In this document: positions 44,627-56,045 of the stretch, piece after piece
How positions within the stretch are numbered: the first letter of the stretch is position 1
Layout: every line of letters begins with the position of its first letter
NCBI GenBank assembly: GCA_029204225.1
Contig: CM055096.1
Span: forward strand, 65,572,370-65,636,369
Reading direction: 5' to 3'
Origin: Diphasiastrum complanatum
Lineage: Eukaryota > Streptophyta > Lycopodiopsida > Lycopodiales > Lycopodiaceae
DNA length: 64,000 nt
Notes under the pieces: model-generated
The model's database searches: none
Told to the model about the DNA's origin: nothing
The model's input: the letters and a program-made list of their open reading frames with translations, nothing else
Made by a program: the position numbers and the translations under genes

Positions 44627-47600
44627 TGTTAGCCGATATTTCCGCACGGAAAATCGGGCTAATATTGAAGTTTAAGTTTGCAATTATTGAAAAAACCGAC
44701 ATGCCGGTTATTGGAGAAAAATCGGCACAAATTTGCCTTACAATTGGGTCCCAGCCCGTCCTAAAGTGGCTAGACACAGTTTAAAAGTAAGAAACTGACT
44801 TTCAAAAAAATCGTCAAAAATATTTTGTGGTCAAGTTTTGTAAGACCGATCCAAAAGTGTCAGTCCACCTAGAATTGGGTCCCAGCTCGTCCTAAATGAG
44901 GCTAGAGAAAATTTTGCGGCCTTAGAAATGGCCGGTAAATATTTTACGGCTTTTCAAAAAAATGGCTGGCTGTAAGAAAATAGCCGGTATGACCGTGCTA
45001 AAATCTCACCATGTACTGAGTCCAATTTTACTAATATATGTTCACTCAGTGTATTTTTTAGGGAAACCGTGTTGTCATGGGAGCACTAGTCATGAATGCC
45101 GAAAAAGTCAACCACAGAAGAAAAAATCGAGAAAGAAAAGTTTCGGGTATGATCGGGACCGAGAAATATGGATTCAGTGTCAAGGAGTCACAGAAACCCT
45201 AACGGCAAAGTTTGGGCAATTTACGGGCAATTAACAAAATGTGCGGGCCAAGTGGTTACCCAACAGGCCAAAAATCCAGACAAATGAGCAGTAGGCGCAC
45301 GACCCTTGAAAAATCGAAGAAAGGCCAAAAACAAAAGTACCCAAAGAAAAAATGAAAGCCGCCTACTAAAGTTAGGGGTTAAGAAAGGGCCTCACCCAAA
45401 ATTTGGATATTAAATGCCAAAACACCTTGGAGGCTATAAAAATTGGGAGGTACACCCACTAGCCATTGACATTTTTGGCTTCTAGGGTGTACAAAAGGGG
45501 AAACTTGAATGGCCTCCCTAGCCTTTGACAAAAATGGCATCTTGGCTAGTTTTGGAAGAAAGCCTTGAATGCACCACTCCCCCACTCTCTTATGGAGGCC
45601 ACTAGGTGTACTATCAAATGGGTTGAGGACAAATGGCAAAGAGGGCTTGAAGGGCATGAAAATTGGCAAAGCCTCATTTTGAAGGGAGACACTTGGGTTT
45701 TCCTATCAAAAGGAGCCAACTCTTTGTATTTGGGGATGTGTGTTGAGAGTTAGTGTATTTGGATGTTAGAGCTTTTGTATCCTTGTTGTCTTGTCTCATA
45801 TGAGTGTGATTTGCTTGGAGGTAGTGTCTTGAATTGTAGTTGTGTGGTGTGGTTGTTGTTAGTGGTTTGAGAGTAATGTTAGTGGTTAGGCGTGAATGCT
45901 TGATTGCTTAATGTGATGCTTTGATTGTGGTTGTTTCAATCTCACATTGTGTGGAGGTGGTGCTTGATTTCATTATTGAGGATTGTTTATAGTTGGTTAC
46001 CCTCTTTCTCTCATTGATAAGATGTAGAGTGTTTGAATGCTTGAAGAGATCTAGAGGATGCTTACTCCTTGTTTTGAATTGTTGGTTGATTGATGCTCAT
46101 GGTTGGTTGGAATGAGGCATTGGTGGTCTGTGACTTCAATCGTAGTGGTTTAAATTTGTTTGTGTTTGTATTTGATGTGCAACCAACCTGGTTGTTTAGC
46201 GAGGCTTATGTTTGATGATTAATAGTCCGAGTTTATTGTCATCTAGTTTGATCAGTTAAGGTAGGATTTTGTATCAATGTGGTGGGCAATGTTCAGATGA
46301 GTGCATGCTTGTAGGTTGTTATATCTCGGTGATTGATGTCAAGTGTTTGAATTTGTTAGTACCTGGTTGTATGTGAATGTGTGTGATGGTGCCCTTAGTT
46401 CACTTCAAATTCTGAGGGTTACTTGAAGAGCAACGGACCTGTTTTCTACCTGTCAAAATTGTGACCTTCAATTTATATCTTCAACGGAAAAATCTGATTC
46501 TTAGACCTACTACAATCTTTCGATCGCTGTCCACAGAGAAAAATCAGGGATTTATAACCTTTGATCGCTGCCCACAGCCTGTCTACACTTGGTCGAGGAC
46601 TGTATTGCCTTCCTGGGGCCCTGTACTACCTAGTTGCGGCCTATCCATCTTTGCTACGCCCTTTTACAGGTTGCTACGGCCTCCGCCCTACCTACTGGAT
46701 GCCTGCAGCTCATCGCTATCCTGCTGGCCCTGCGTTCTGCCTGCTGGCCCTGTGTTTCTGCCTGCTAGCTCATCGCTGCCCTGTTGGCCCTGTACCACCT
46801 GTCTGCGGCCCTGCTCTGTTTGTTTGCGGCTGTTTCTCCCTCCCTCGATCTGCCCATCTGTCATCGCTGCCTCACCTACTGTCTGCTAGCCCCGTTTTCT
46901 GCCTGTGTGGCCCTGTCTACCTCTGTGTGCGGCTTCCTAAGGCCTATACCTATTGTCTGCGGCCAATAGGTTGCTGCCACGTGGCCTCCAACTGTCAAAC
47001 CAGGCTCCTGCCTAACTACGACCTACAAATCCTGCCTGCCTACTGATTTTTCCGGTGCCCTGTGGATCCTTCCAATGACTAGTGGTAAAGTTTTTGTTCT
47101 CTGATCTCGCTACCTATTCAAGTATCGGTAGAAAACGACAAGTGCAAACGACTCTCTGAAGAACAAAGGCAAAGCTACCTCAGACCAAAAGCGGCATTCA
47201 TGACTAGTACTTCAACGATTTTCGGTTCACCTATATTCACACTGAGGTATGGTTTTACTTCATCTCGGTTGGTTTTTATAGCTCTATTTTTTGTACTTGC
47301 TTGCTTTCCGTGGGAATATGTGTGCTTGAAGTCCGTACTTGCCTTCATTTATTGAAGGAGTGGTAGGAGACTTAGAAATCATTGCGTAGTTGTAGCATGC
47401 TAATACTATGCGGGGACTTAATCATTTCAATAATTCCGCATTTGCCATGTCCCTATCGAGACCTAATCAATTGTGGTTTCTTTCTGAAAGAGTAGATAGT
47501 GAAGTATCATACCTATGTACTAGGTATTAGTTTTTCGTAGCCTTCGTCATTCCAAATTAGGCAATGACAGCTACGTCTTCCATATGTACTTGTATTATGA

Positions 47601-48583
47601 GCACTGGACCATCTTTTTGGGTCAGGTTTAGAAAAGTGACTTTTTATTGTATTAAAGTAGTAAAATGGTTTTCTGATGTTAGATCAGTGAAATTATTGTA
47701 TGTCGTGACTAGAATACTAGGAACCCAAGCATTTCTTATATTTGTCATTTTTTTCGTCAGTATCCAAAAGACTTATTACATACTCTGGTAGAGGAGGCAA
47801 GTGTTTTTCGATAGTGTGCATTAATATTATGAAAACCAGGGTTTTTCCCAAGGTTAGAGCAAGTAAACGGTTGTGTATTGCGGTTTGGTAGCATACAAAA
47901 ATGTTTTTTTCATAGTCACTACATTTAGTTGTTGGTCAGTCTATAAACTAGTTGACATACGACATTATTGATAATTTGTGGGAATCATCAAGTTTTGAAG
48001 TGTTTCTTCCGTTTTGTCAATTATGAAGTGCGTCAACTAGACTCGACCTCTATGAAACACCAGAGTGGGCCGTCCACCATCCGCAGTTGAAATACACTGC
48101 CTTGGTTAAGTGTCACACTAGTCACACCCACCGTCGGTACTGTCTAGCGAAATACCTAGACCCGACGATCGGCAAAAATACCGCCGCTTAGCAAACAAAG
48201 CGGTGCGTATAACTTGCACCCCACGAGCACATCATAGACTAAAAATCGATTTCCAGCCCATGTAAGATCTTTACCAACTGTAAGCTGAATTCAATGGGGA
48301 AAGAGACATTAGCGATCAGAAGTTTTTACGGAACCATAATTTTAGAAAGCTAGTGAATCATTGCACCAAAAGTACTAGCATCCCCTCCTTGCAACCGTAT
48401 TTCTGAGAGCCTGGAAAACTCTCATCGGTTGGGGAGCACGGGGTAACAGAGGAAGCCCCCAGGATTGGATGTGGCAGGACCTTCACTACTCACGTAGGGC
48501 ATAGCCACCATCAGTAGTGGTGCCCCTTGACTTTTTTAGGACGTTTTGGCTGGACCAATCCCCTGCCAAAAATGGCCCTAACA
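44627..48583. mobile_element. 3,957-bp TG...CA insertion with CAAGT target duplication; probable giant solo LTR
   Basis: Begins TGTTAGCCGATATTT and ends GGCCCTAACA. Five-base duplications CAAGT flank it (44622-44626 and 48584-48588), and removing it restores a normal copia LTR-ACTTG-PBS junction. The ends form a short inverted repeat (TGTTAG / CTAACA). No gag, pol, PBS or second copy of its own ends was found inside, so a solo LTR is the best reading, though very long. A GGCTATAAAAATTGGG box at about 45431 could be the LTR promoter. Other possibilities are a non-coding LARD-like element with unrecognised LTRs, or an unknown DNA element. Confidence 0.75.
46560..46990. repeat. Pyrimidine/GC-rich degenerate tandem repeat in the 3,957-bp unit
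   Basis: Variants of CTGCCTGCTGGCCCTGTG and CATCGCTGCCCTG recur many times with marked strand asymmetry. Open frames here are a by-product of composition. Confidence 0.6.
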
Positions 48584-48588
48584 CAAGT

Positions 48589-48836
48589 TGAGAATACAGT
48601 TTAAAAAACTTGACTGAATCAATCACCACAGCACAACATCAAGTGCAATAAGACAAGACAACAGAATCGCTCTCCCACAAACTGTATATTCAAACTCATG
48701 AGTAAGTACAAAGATAAGTTGCTTAAAAGCACTCAAAGGGCTCGTAAAAGAAAGATGGCTCGATAACTCTAGAACTAAGCACACGTAGTGCCGTCGAAAT
48801 AAGAAAGCATTGTATAAATCGATCATTGCTATTTCA
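48589..48836 (-). repeat. 5' LTR of the nested copia element (248 bp)
   Basis: Minus strand TGAAATAGCAATGATCG ... GTATTCTCA, the same length as the 3' LTR. Differences between the two LTRs are scattered and few. It is followed on the minus strand by ACTTG and the 3,957-bp insertion. Confidence 0.9.
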
Positions 48837-48840
48837 ACTG

Positions 48841-49308
48841 CATTATAGGGCTCTGCGAGAGTTCTTATGAAGATATGAATTTTTTTGGATTTTTTCACGG
48901 GTTTTTTGAATTTTTTATGATTTTTCTCTGATTTTTGCAATCTGCTAGGAACCAACTCTCGCAGCCTTCTATGCAGGTCTGAGACAGTACCCTGGAGCTA
49001 CTGCCAGTAATGCAAGGGTTAATTCTCACGGATTCTAGAGATATAAAAATCTGATGAGATTCTAGGCTCTTTTTTCCTCCAAAATATAGATTGGTGTGTT
49101 TTTTGGGTTTTTTGGCTGGTCGATTTGGGTTTCAAGCCCTTAGAGACTGTTCAGGGCCTCCTCTACCCTCTCACACCTTCTTTGCTAGCTGTGAACAGTC
49201 CAAACACAAAAAAATACAGAAAACTAACTCTAAACACCCAAAATCTACCTAAAACTACTCTAAACAGCAAGAAAATAGCTAAAATACAGCTAAACTAGTT
49301 AGTGAAAA
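48841..49308 (-). repeat. Gypsy leader, copy 2, distal part
   Basis: Continues the leader interrupted at 39444. GGGCTCTGCGAGAGTTCTTA and the following T-rich sequence match 1483-1940 of copy 1. It contains CTCTCGCA at about 48955. Confidence 0.8.
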
Positions 49309-49330
49309 CTTATCCCCAGCAACAGCACCA
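49309..49330 (-). other. Degenerate tRNA-Asp-type primer-binding site
   Basis: Minus strand TGGTGCTGTTGCTGGGGATA, with C-to-T changes relative to TGGCGCCGTTGCCGGGGA. It lies next to the LTR end at 49332. Confidence 0.7.
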
Positions 49331-49331
49331 C

Positions 49332-50102
49332 TGTATGGTCGAAGATCTTGCGTAGTATAGCCCTCCCGTCTGTCAACAAGAGTTAGATCACTGGATAGGT
49401 ACCTAACTATGCATAGATGCTATTTTTAGTTAGTTTTCTACTTTCTCCCTTAACTCTATTCACCACTAACACTACTCTCCCTTAACTCTACTCCTCTACA
49501 CTAACATTCTTCATGGTTTTGGGTGAAGGACAGGGGTAGAAAAGAAGAGGAAGAGAGAAGAGAAGAGAGAAAGAGAGAGAGATGATATGGAGCTTAGCTC
49601 AAATGCTCAATGTCATTGCTTATGGAGAAACCTTAACTAATCACAAACAAAAAGCATGGAAGAAATGAAAATAACAAGCAATCCCAACAATAGCATAATC
49701 AAGAGTGATTAGCAAATGAGGATGCTTGAGCTCTCAAAATGATAGAGTCTCCTCCTCTCTATTAAGTATGAAAATAGTGTACAAATGGTGCCTTGGCTAA
49801 TAATCACATTGATCCTATCCATTCATCTTGGACCCAACTTGATCCAAAGTACATTAAACTTCACAAGATTCATGTGAGTCCCCATTTGGACCCAACTCTA
49901 AAAAGTGATCTCTAAGTTTAAAAATGACTTTGGGCCTCTAGTTTCATTTTAATTTCAAGGCCCAAGTCAATTTTATTTTATTTACACTTAAGCTTGTGTG
50001 CTCATTGGGCCATGGGCTTACGCGCACAGGATGCCATGCCCTCGCAACACATTTTATTGGACGATTTTATTTATTTACACTTTGTTGGGAATACCCCCAA
50101 CA
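49332..50102 (-). repeat. Gypsy 5' LTR, copy 2
   Basis: 771 bp, starting TGTTGGGGGTATTCCC at 50102 on the minus strand. It is homologous to 1964-2784 but lacks about 45 bp near 49790 (the GTCTTTTTATAAAATGGGGA block around 2420-2465 of copy 1). Confidence 0.85.
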
Positions 50103-50660
50103 GTTTGGATAAGATTTTGTCTCTCTTTTCAGGTTGAAGGAAGGTGTCCAACGGAGATCTTGGAGGAGTAATTTGTGGCACCCAAAAATCAGAATCTCAA
50201 AATTAAGTTTTATGCAACCAGTTTCAACAAGTTTTTTTTGGAGGAGGGCGTCCAAAAATCTGCTACTGATTTTTGGTTGTGGTGTCTCATTATTTTTTTG
50301 TTTTTGTTTTCAATTTTGCATTTCTGTAGGAGGGCCCCCAAAATTCAGCAAACCCTATTCAAGGTTAGGTCAACTTGTGGTTGAAAATTTGCAGATTCTC
50401 AGCAAGCAGTAGGGCATTTTCAACAGCCCTACTAGAGTGTGTGTTGATCATATTATTTGGCTTCCTAACTGGGTTTTGGTGTAGGCTTCAATCAAAGCTA
50501 ACCTAATTTTCAAGAAGTTGATTTTTTTGGTGCAGAAAGACAGCCATGTTTCCATTATCTTTTGGGCTCTTTGGTTGTAGATTGAAAGACATCTTGTGCT
50601 CCTACTTTTAGCTCTTTGTTTGCAGAAATTTTTTTGAGTAGATTTGGTTGTGGAAAGGCT
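50103..50660 (+). repeat. Copia leader adjoining the gypsy LTR, copy 2
   Basis: Nearly identical to 2785-3340, beginning at the same base after the LTR end. No LTR or PBS of this copia is present. Confidence 0.65.
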
Positions 50661-51412
50661 CTCTTTCCTATCTACTACAAGCTGAAATTCTGTCGGAGGT
50701 AAAGGCTAAAGAATTAGAAGCTATCGGTTCTTTGTTTAGTGAAGATCGGTTGGATGGCACAAACTACTCCTTGTGGAGTTACACGATGAAGAATCTTCTC
50801 GTAGCGAACGAGCTGTGGGGTTTGGTCAATGGTGACGAGGAAAGGCCTTCATCTTTGGCACCTCCTACACTTCGTGGATAATCATCATCAACATCAGCTT
50901 CTCCATCTTTGGAAGAACAAAAGAAGTGGGATAGAAGGGATGCACAAGCACATTCTATAGTTGCTCTTGTTGTGAAAAGATCTATCTTACCTCATATTAG
51001 GTCTTGTAAGACATCTTAAAGTGCATGGGATACAATTTATACTATGTATAGAGTCAAAAATCCAGCAAGAGTGGTGTATCTCAGAAATCAACTTTCTTTG
51101 TTGAAGATGCAAAAAGGAGATCAAATGAACAATCACTTGATGAAGATCAAGGATCTTCGTGAGGAGCTTCTTAATATTGATGAGATAATTGAGGATGCTC
51201 AATTTGTTTCCGTTACTCTCAACTCATTACCTTCATCTTATCTTCCATTTGTTTCATCTTTGAGTATCTCTCTTAGGGGACAACAACTCTCCTTTGATGA
51301 ACTTGTTGGGCTACTTCTTCAAGAGGAGCAAACAAGGCAAACTTTTGCGGGTGACAAAAAGCAAGGGCAAAGTCAAGTCAAAAGGAAAGGGGAAGCCTCC
51401 TTCCAAGGATGA
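50661..51412 (+). pseudogene. Copia gag, copy 2
   Basis: Reads EAIGSLFSEDRLDGTNYSLW, SYTMKNLLVANELWGLVNGD, WDRRDAQAHSIVALVVKRSI, YLRNQLSLLKMQKGDQMNNH and SLSISLRGQQLSFDELVGLL. In-frame stops at about 50880 and 51017 are single changes from sense codons. The region 50656-51254 is what copy 1 lacks. Confidence 0.85.
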
Positions 51413-51878
51413 GCAAAAGCCCGTTGGAGGTCAGAATGTCAACACTCAAAGGAAGAAAGGGAAGTGCCACTATTGCAAAAGGTATAAGCACTTCATCAAG
51501 GATTGTAAGAAGAAGCTTGCGAAAGAGGAGAGTAAAGGAATTGATACTAGTGATTCACTTGCTACTTTGGAGCAAGAGCTTGAAGCTAGTGGTGATCTCT
51601 TCAACCAAGACTATGCTTTTGTGTCTAATATTGCTTCTACTAGTACTTCTACATCTATGAGGAATTCAGGTTTTGTTTTGCAAGTTGCTGATTTTGAGCC
51701 CATTGAATGGGTGATTGATAGTGGTGCTACTCGTCATATGACTTCTCGCAAAGAAGCATTCCCTAAATTAGTGAAAGTGCAAAATGGAAGTAAGGTACAA
51801 TGTGCGGGTGATACATCTTATTCTATTCATGGAATTGGAATTGTAGCCATCATTCTGCCTAATGGTGAAGAAAAGTAG
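51294..51878 (+). pseudogene. Copia zinc knuckle and protease, copy 2
   Basis: Frame-shifted relative to gag at about 51360-51410. The knuckle is CHYCKRYKHFIKDC. The protease active site WVIDSGATRHMTSRKEAF is intact, followed by QCAGDTSYSIHGIGIVAIIL. It ends at TAG 51876-51878 after NGEEK; the frame then continues (IKNVLYVPGIKKNFLSISTM). Copy 1 has the same TAG. Confidence 0.9.
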
Positions 51879-52936
51879 ATTAAGAATGTGCTTTATGTTC
51901 CAGGAATCAAGAAGAATTTTCTTTCGATTTCAACTATGTTGAAGCAAGGACTAGTTGTTGAGTTCAAAAAGGATAAGTGTCTTGTCAAGTATCCTTAAAG
52001 TTCACTCTTGATTATTGTTTCGAGAACAATTCACGTTGGCTTATTCATTATGGATATCTATGAGGGACGAATTCCCTCTACATGTCTTGTTGCTTCTACA
52101 TCACAATCATTGGAGTTGGCTGAATTGTGGCACGCAAGGTTTGGGCATCTCAACTTTGCAAGTTTGAAGAAGCTAAAGAAATTTAATATGATAGAAGACA
52201 TTCCTACTATTGAGCAGCCAAAAGGGCATGTATTCGAGGGGTGCATACTTGGAAAGTTTCAAAGGAAACCTTTTCCAATTGATGGAACTATAAGGGTTCT
52301 TGATAAATTTGATTTGGTTCATAGTGATTTTTGTGGTCCAATGAGGACCGAATCCATTTCAAAAGTGCATCTAGTTTGTGACTTTTATTGATAACTTTTC
52401 CCGTTTTACATGGATCTATCCTATGAAGTCTAAATTGGAAGTTTTTCAACGTTTCAAAGATTTTCTAGCAATGGTGGAAAATCAATTTGGGCATTCATTG
52501 AAGACCCTACGCACCGATCAAGGAGGGGAATACATTAAAAATACGTTCGGTGCATTTCTTCGAGAAAAGAAAATTCTACATCAAATGACAACTCCCTATA
52601 CGCCTCAACAAAATGGTGTCGTCGAGCGAAAGAATCACACACTTATGGAGATGGCCCGTTGCATGCTCAAAGCAAAGGGGGCTCACAAGTTTTGGGCTGA
52701 AGCGGTTATAACAGCAGCATACATAAGCAATCGTTGTCCTACTAAAGCATTGAAAGTATTAACTCCTTATGAAATTTGGTATGGAAAGAAGCCTACAATC
52801 TCGCACTTCCACATTTTTGGCTGTACGGCTTATGCTTTTATTCCGGATAAACTTCATACAAAGCTCAAGAATAAAGGAGTTAAATGCATTTTTGTTGGCT
52901 ATAGTAGTGAAAGCAAAGGCTTAGGCTGTTCAATTT
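51879..52936 (+). pseudogene. Copia integrase, copy 2
   Basis: HHCC region WHARFGHLNFASLKKLKKFN ... GHVFEGCILGK, with the first Cys changed to Phe; copy 1 keeps Cys. The DDE residues are all present: LVHSDFCGPM, LRTDQGGEYIKN and YTPQQNGVVERKNHT. Then KFWAEAVITAAYISNRCPTK and KGVKCIFVGYSSESKG. A frameshift lies near 52370, and the frame ends at TGA 52936. Confidence 0.9.
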
Positions 52937-53514
52937 GAGCACTAACAAGATTATTGTTGGTCATGATGTGCATTTTGATGAAAATAATTTATTAGATGTG
53001 GCCCCAACTCATATCTTGAAAGGGGACAACCCACATAGTGTGAATGTTGAAGGTTTTCCAGATCTGGTACCATCTTCTATTGCTGGAGATAAGGGACAAC
53101 AATCAACCAATTTCGACTTGCCCAACACCTCATCAAGTTTAGAGCCTAATTTTCATCAAGAATTGCCCATTGTTTTCAAAATCAGCCTGCAGGAACTGTT
53201 GGATAGAAGGACCAAATTTGGAAGATTTTGGACAACCAAGTGCGGATTCAGAGGATCTTGGACAACAAATTGTAAGAAGAGACATGGTTGTTGGACAGCC
53301 CAAAACAGTCTCACGGTGGTTGTTGTCGACTTTGTGGGACAACAAAGTAAGTTCATTTTATGATGGAAAGACATGTGCCTCTACAAAATCCATGGACTAT
53401 GTTGATTTTTTAGATTTTGCTCTTACATCTCATGGTAATATTGCGGAAGAACCTAATTTTTATGAGCAGGCCAAGGGAGTAAAATGTTGGGAGGATGCGA
53501 AGCAAGATGAGTAA
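52937..53514 (+). pseudogene. Copia integrase-RT linker, copy 2
   Basis: Begins STNKIIVGHDVHFDENNLLD, the usual end of integrase, then a polar linker. Between 53180 and 53345 GGACAACAA-type words recur (FGQPSADSEDLGQQI in one frame), suggesting a degenerate internal repeat. The normal start of RT is missing until about 53520. Confidence 0.6.
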
Positions 53515-54240
53515 AAGGTAGATGGTACCATTGAAAGGTACAAGGCAAGGCTCATTGCCAAAGGCTATGCTCAACAAAAGGGAATTGATTATGAGAAGAC
53601 TTTTTCTCCTATTGCTCGGATGACTACCGCGAGGGTACCAACCTCTCTGGCTACCCATTTTGGTTGATGTTTGTGTCAACTTGACATAAAGACAACATTC
53701 CTCAATGTTGTTCTCAATGAGGAAGTGTACCTTTAACAACCTGCTGGTTTTTTGGTTGAAGGCCAAGAAGATAAAGTTTTTCTTCTCAAGAAGGCACTTT
53801 ATGGACTAAAGCAAGCTCCAAGGATGTGGTATCAAAAAATACATGCCTACTTTTGTGATCGAGGGTTTATTAATAGTCCTAGCAAATCTACTCTTTATGT
53901 CAAGCATACTTCAGATTATATCATCATTATTTTGCTTTATGTTGATGATATTATTATTACGGGAAGTAATGAGCAGCAGATTGATGTCGTAATAATTGAT
54001 CTTGGTATGGTTTTTGAAACTTCAGATTTAGGCCTATTGCATTTTCATCTTGGTCTTGAATTTGTACAAGAAGGGGTTGGAATTTTCATCTCTCAAGAAT
54101 GCTACATTGGGCAGATTTTGAAGCGATTCAAGATGGAAGATTGCAAGCCAGTTGCTGTACCTATGGAGACAGGCCTGGAATTAAGTAGTCAATGTGATGG
54201 TGAACCATTTGATACTACTTTTTTGACAAGTATGTCTTCA
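53515..54240 (+). pseudogene. Copia reverse transcriptase, copy 2 (truncated)
   Basis: Reads [86 protein letters not shown] and VAVPMETGLELSSQCDG. YVDD is intact, but stops and a frameshift occur at about 53515, 53665 and 53735. It ends abruptly at about 54235 inside the pre-RNase H region, where minus-strand gypsy sequence starts. Confidence 0.85.
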
Positions 54241-54413
54241 ACCATTCCTCTAGGATGGACTGTCATTTGATCAGCTAGCTTGATGGCAAAAGTGGCAGGC
54301 TTCAGCTTGGTAAGTCTCCATTTTGCACATAGCTTGGTTGAAATCAGTTTAACTCCTGAACCTCCATCAATCATGGTTGTTTCTTTACCAAACTGTCTAT
54401 GTTGTATCGACAT
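54189..54413 (-). pseudogene. Gypsy protease fragment, third family member
   Basis: Reads FGKETTMIDGGSGVKLISTK, LCAKWRLTKLKPATFAIKLA and QMTVHPRGMVEDILVKK. DGGSGVKLIS is the probable protease active site. It follows its gag (54640-56045) on the same strand and is cut by the copia RT end. Confidence 0.65.
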
Positions 54414-54639
54414 GGTGATGTTGTTTTGCTCACTTTTTTAGGCTATCCCCACATTGAGTACTTCGTTCGTGTCTTCAAACCCGACACAAAAAAGTGGCTT
54501 CTGATGAACTCGTGGTTCCATTTGAGTCAATATTTCTGCTAATACTTCTTTTGCTTAAGAAATTCTTTGCATGTAATATCCATCTTACTAGGCAGAATAT
54601 TTACAATCATTTCTGTTTGCGGTGCTTCAAGTTTCGTCA

Positions 54640-56045
54640 TCTTGAAAGGTTCTTCATGGTGGTGCAACTATGTATTAACATTTGTTCTTGGATTTGACTG
54701 GTCTTTTCTTGATTGTAATCATATTCACTGGAGCAATAACCGGTGATGGTTTGAGTCTTGTAAAAAAATTCTTTATAACAGTGTCCATAGCCACATTCTC
54801 TATAAAATGGTATAAACTTGCCTTTATTTGGACATTTAGCAACTCTGTGACATCCAAGTGGCACTCTGGTCCATTGTCTAGCTGCTTGTTGTTGCACGAA
54901 AGCACATATAGCATACTGCTCTAAAGGACCACTCTTCTGATCATTGTTATAGTTCCATTGCTCATTACCATGATAAGGTTCTGGTTCCATTAGATTAGCA
55001 GGAGGAGCACTCTGGAGCTGGCAGAGCTAGTCGTTCTGGAAATCCAAGAGCAAAATTGAAAGGCTTTCCATCAGGACCTTTTGAATAAGTAGGTTCTCGA
55101 TACTAAATCTTAGCATACCTTTGCTAGATAATCCGAGGATTAAACGAGCAAAAGGCTGTTTCATGTCCCATAGAGTTACACAGATGACAAATAGTATTCG
55201 TCATTCATTGTTTCAACGTTGGACATTCATTCATAGTAGGATTGCCTACACAAATTGAACACCAGACAATTTTCCAACTAGGAAAAGTCTTTGCAAACTT
55301 TCCAGATTCTTTGCTCGCTTTACCATGGAATTTTTCCAAGGCTTTAGTCTTTTTATCGAGTTGAGACTGCATCTTTTCCAGCTGCATCTACTACTTTGAC
55401 CAAGTGTCTCGAACTCGTCGATCATCTTCTCTATAGTAGCATTGATATTTGTTGATGCAATGGTGGTAGAAATTGTCATGGTTTGTCCTACCGTATAAGG
55501 CAACATTCCAACATTTGGTTCGTCGTCAGAATCTTCATCCTCCTCACGAATTGCATCGGCCATAGCATTTTGTATCGTAGCGTATTGATTATGGCATTTC
55601 AGTTCGCATCTAACCCATTTAGGTAGACCTGCTAAAAACCACATAATCAAAGCATCGTCATTGATCAAATCTGAGGTGTTTAATCCATTCAATATAATCT
55701 CATACTGCCTCTCTCTTTCCCATTTTAATTTTACTTAAAAGGAGATAGAGATCCCATAAATTTTCTGGGCTTAAATCTTGTAATGAGAGCGGCTTTAACC
55801 ACTTCCCAATCTGTGTGTTCTGCTTCTTCTTGGTTACAAAACCAATCTTGAGCAGCTTCAATTAAGGCCATAGAGAATAAGTAAAGTTTATCGTGTGGAA
55901 AGACTTCACCATAAATCTTACATGATTCAAAAAAGATCTGGAAAAATCTGATGGGATCAGATAACCCATTGTATTTTGGTATATCTAAACAAGGAGACCT
56001 TCTAACAACAATTGGTGGTGGGTTCATTGGTTCTCCTTCAGCCAT
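54640..56045 (-). pseudogene. Gypsy gag, diverged relative of the 1-kb and 38-kb copies
   Basis: Starts MAEGEPMNPPPIVVRRSP at 56045. IPKYNGLSDPIRFFQIFFES, AQDWFCNQEEAEHTDWEVVK and AALITRFKPRKFMG match the gag core of the other copies at protein level. Then ALIMWFLAGLPKWVRCELKC, knuckle-like CSICVGNPTMNEC (His lost) and CHRVAKCPNKGKFIPFYREC-type remnants near 54780-54860. Frameshifts lie near 55730 and 55240. Its divergence suggests an older insertion of the same lineage. Confidence 0.8.

Noticed and set aside
46461-47046. Long plus-strand open frames in the CT-rich part of the 3,957-bp unit
   Set aside because: Two overlapping frames are open at once and both encode Cys/Leu/Pro-rich low-complexity sequence; this is a by-product of a pyrimidine-rich degenerate repeat with few stop trinucleotides.
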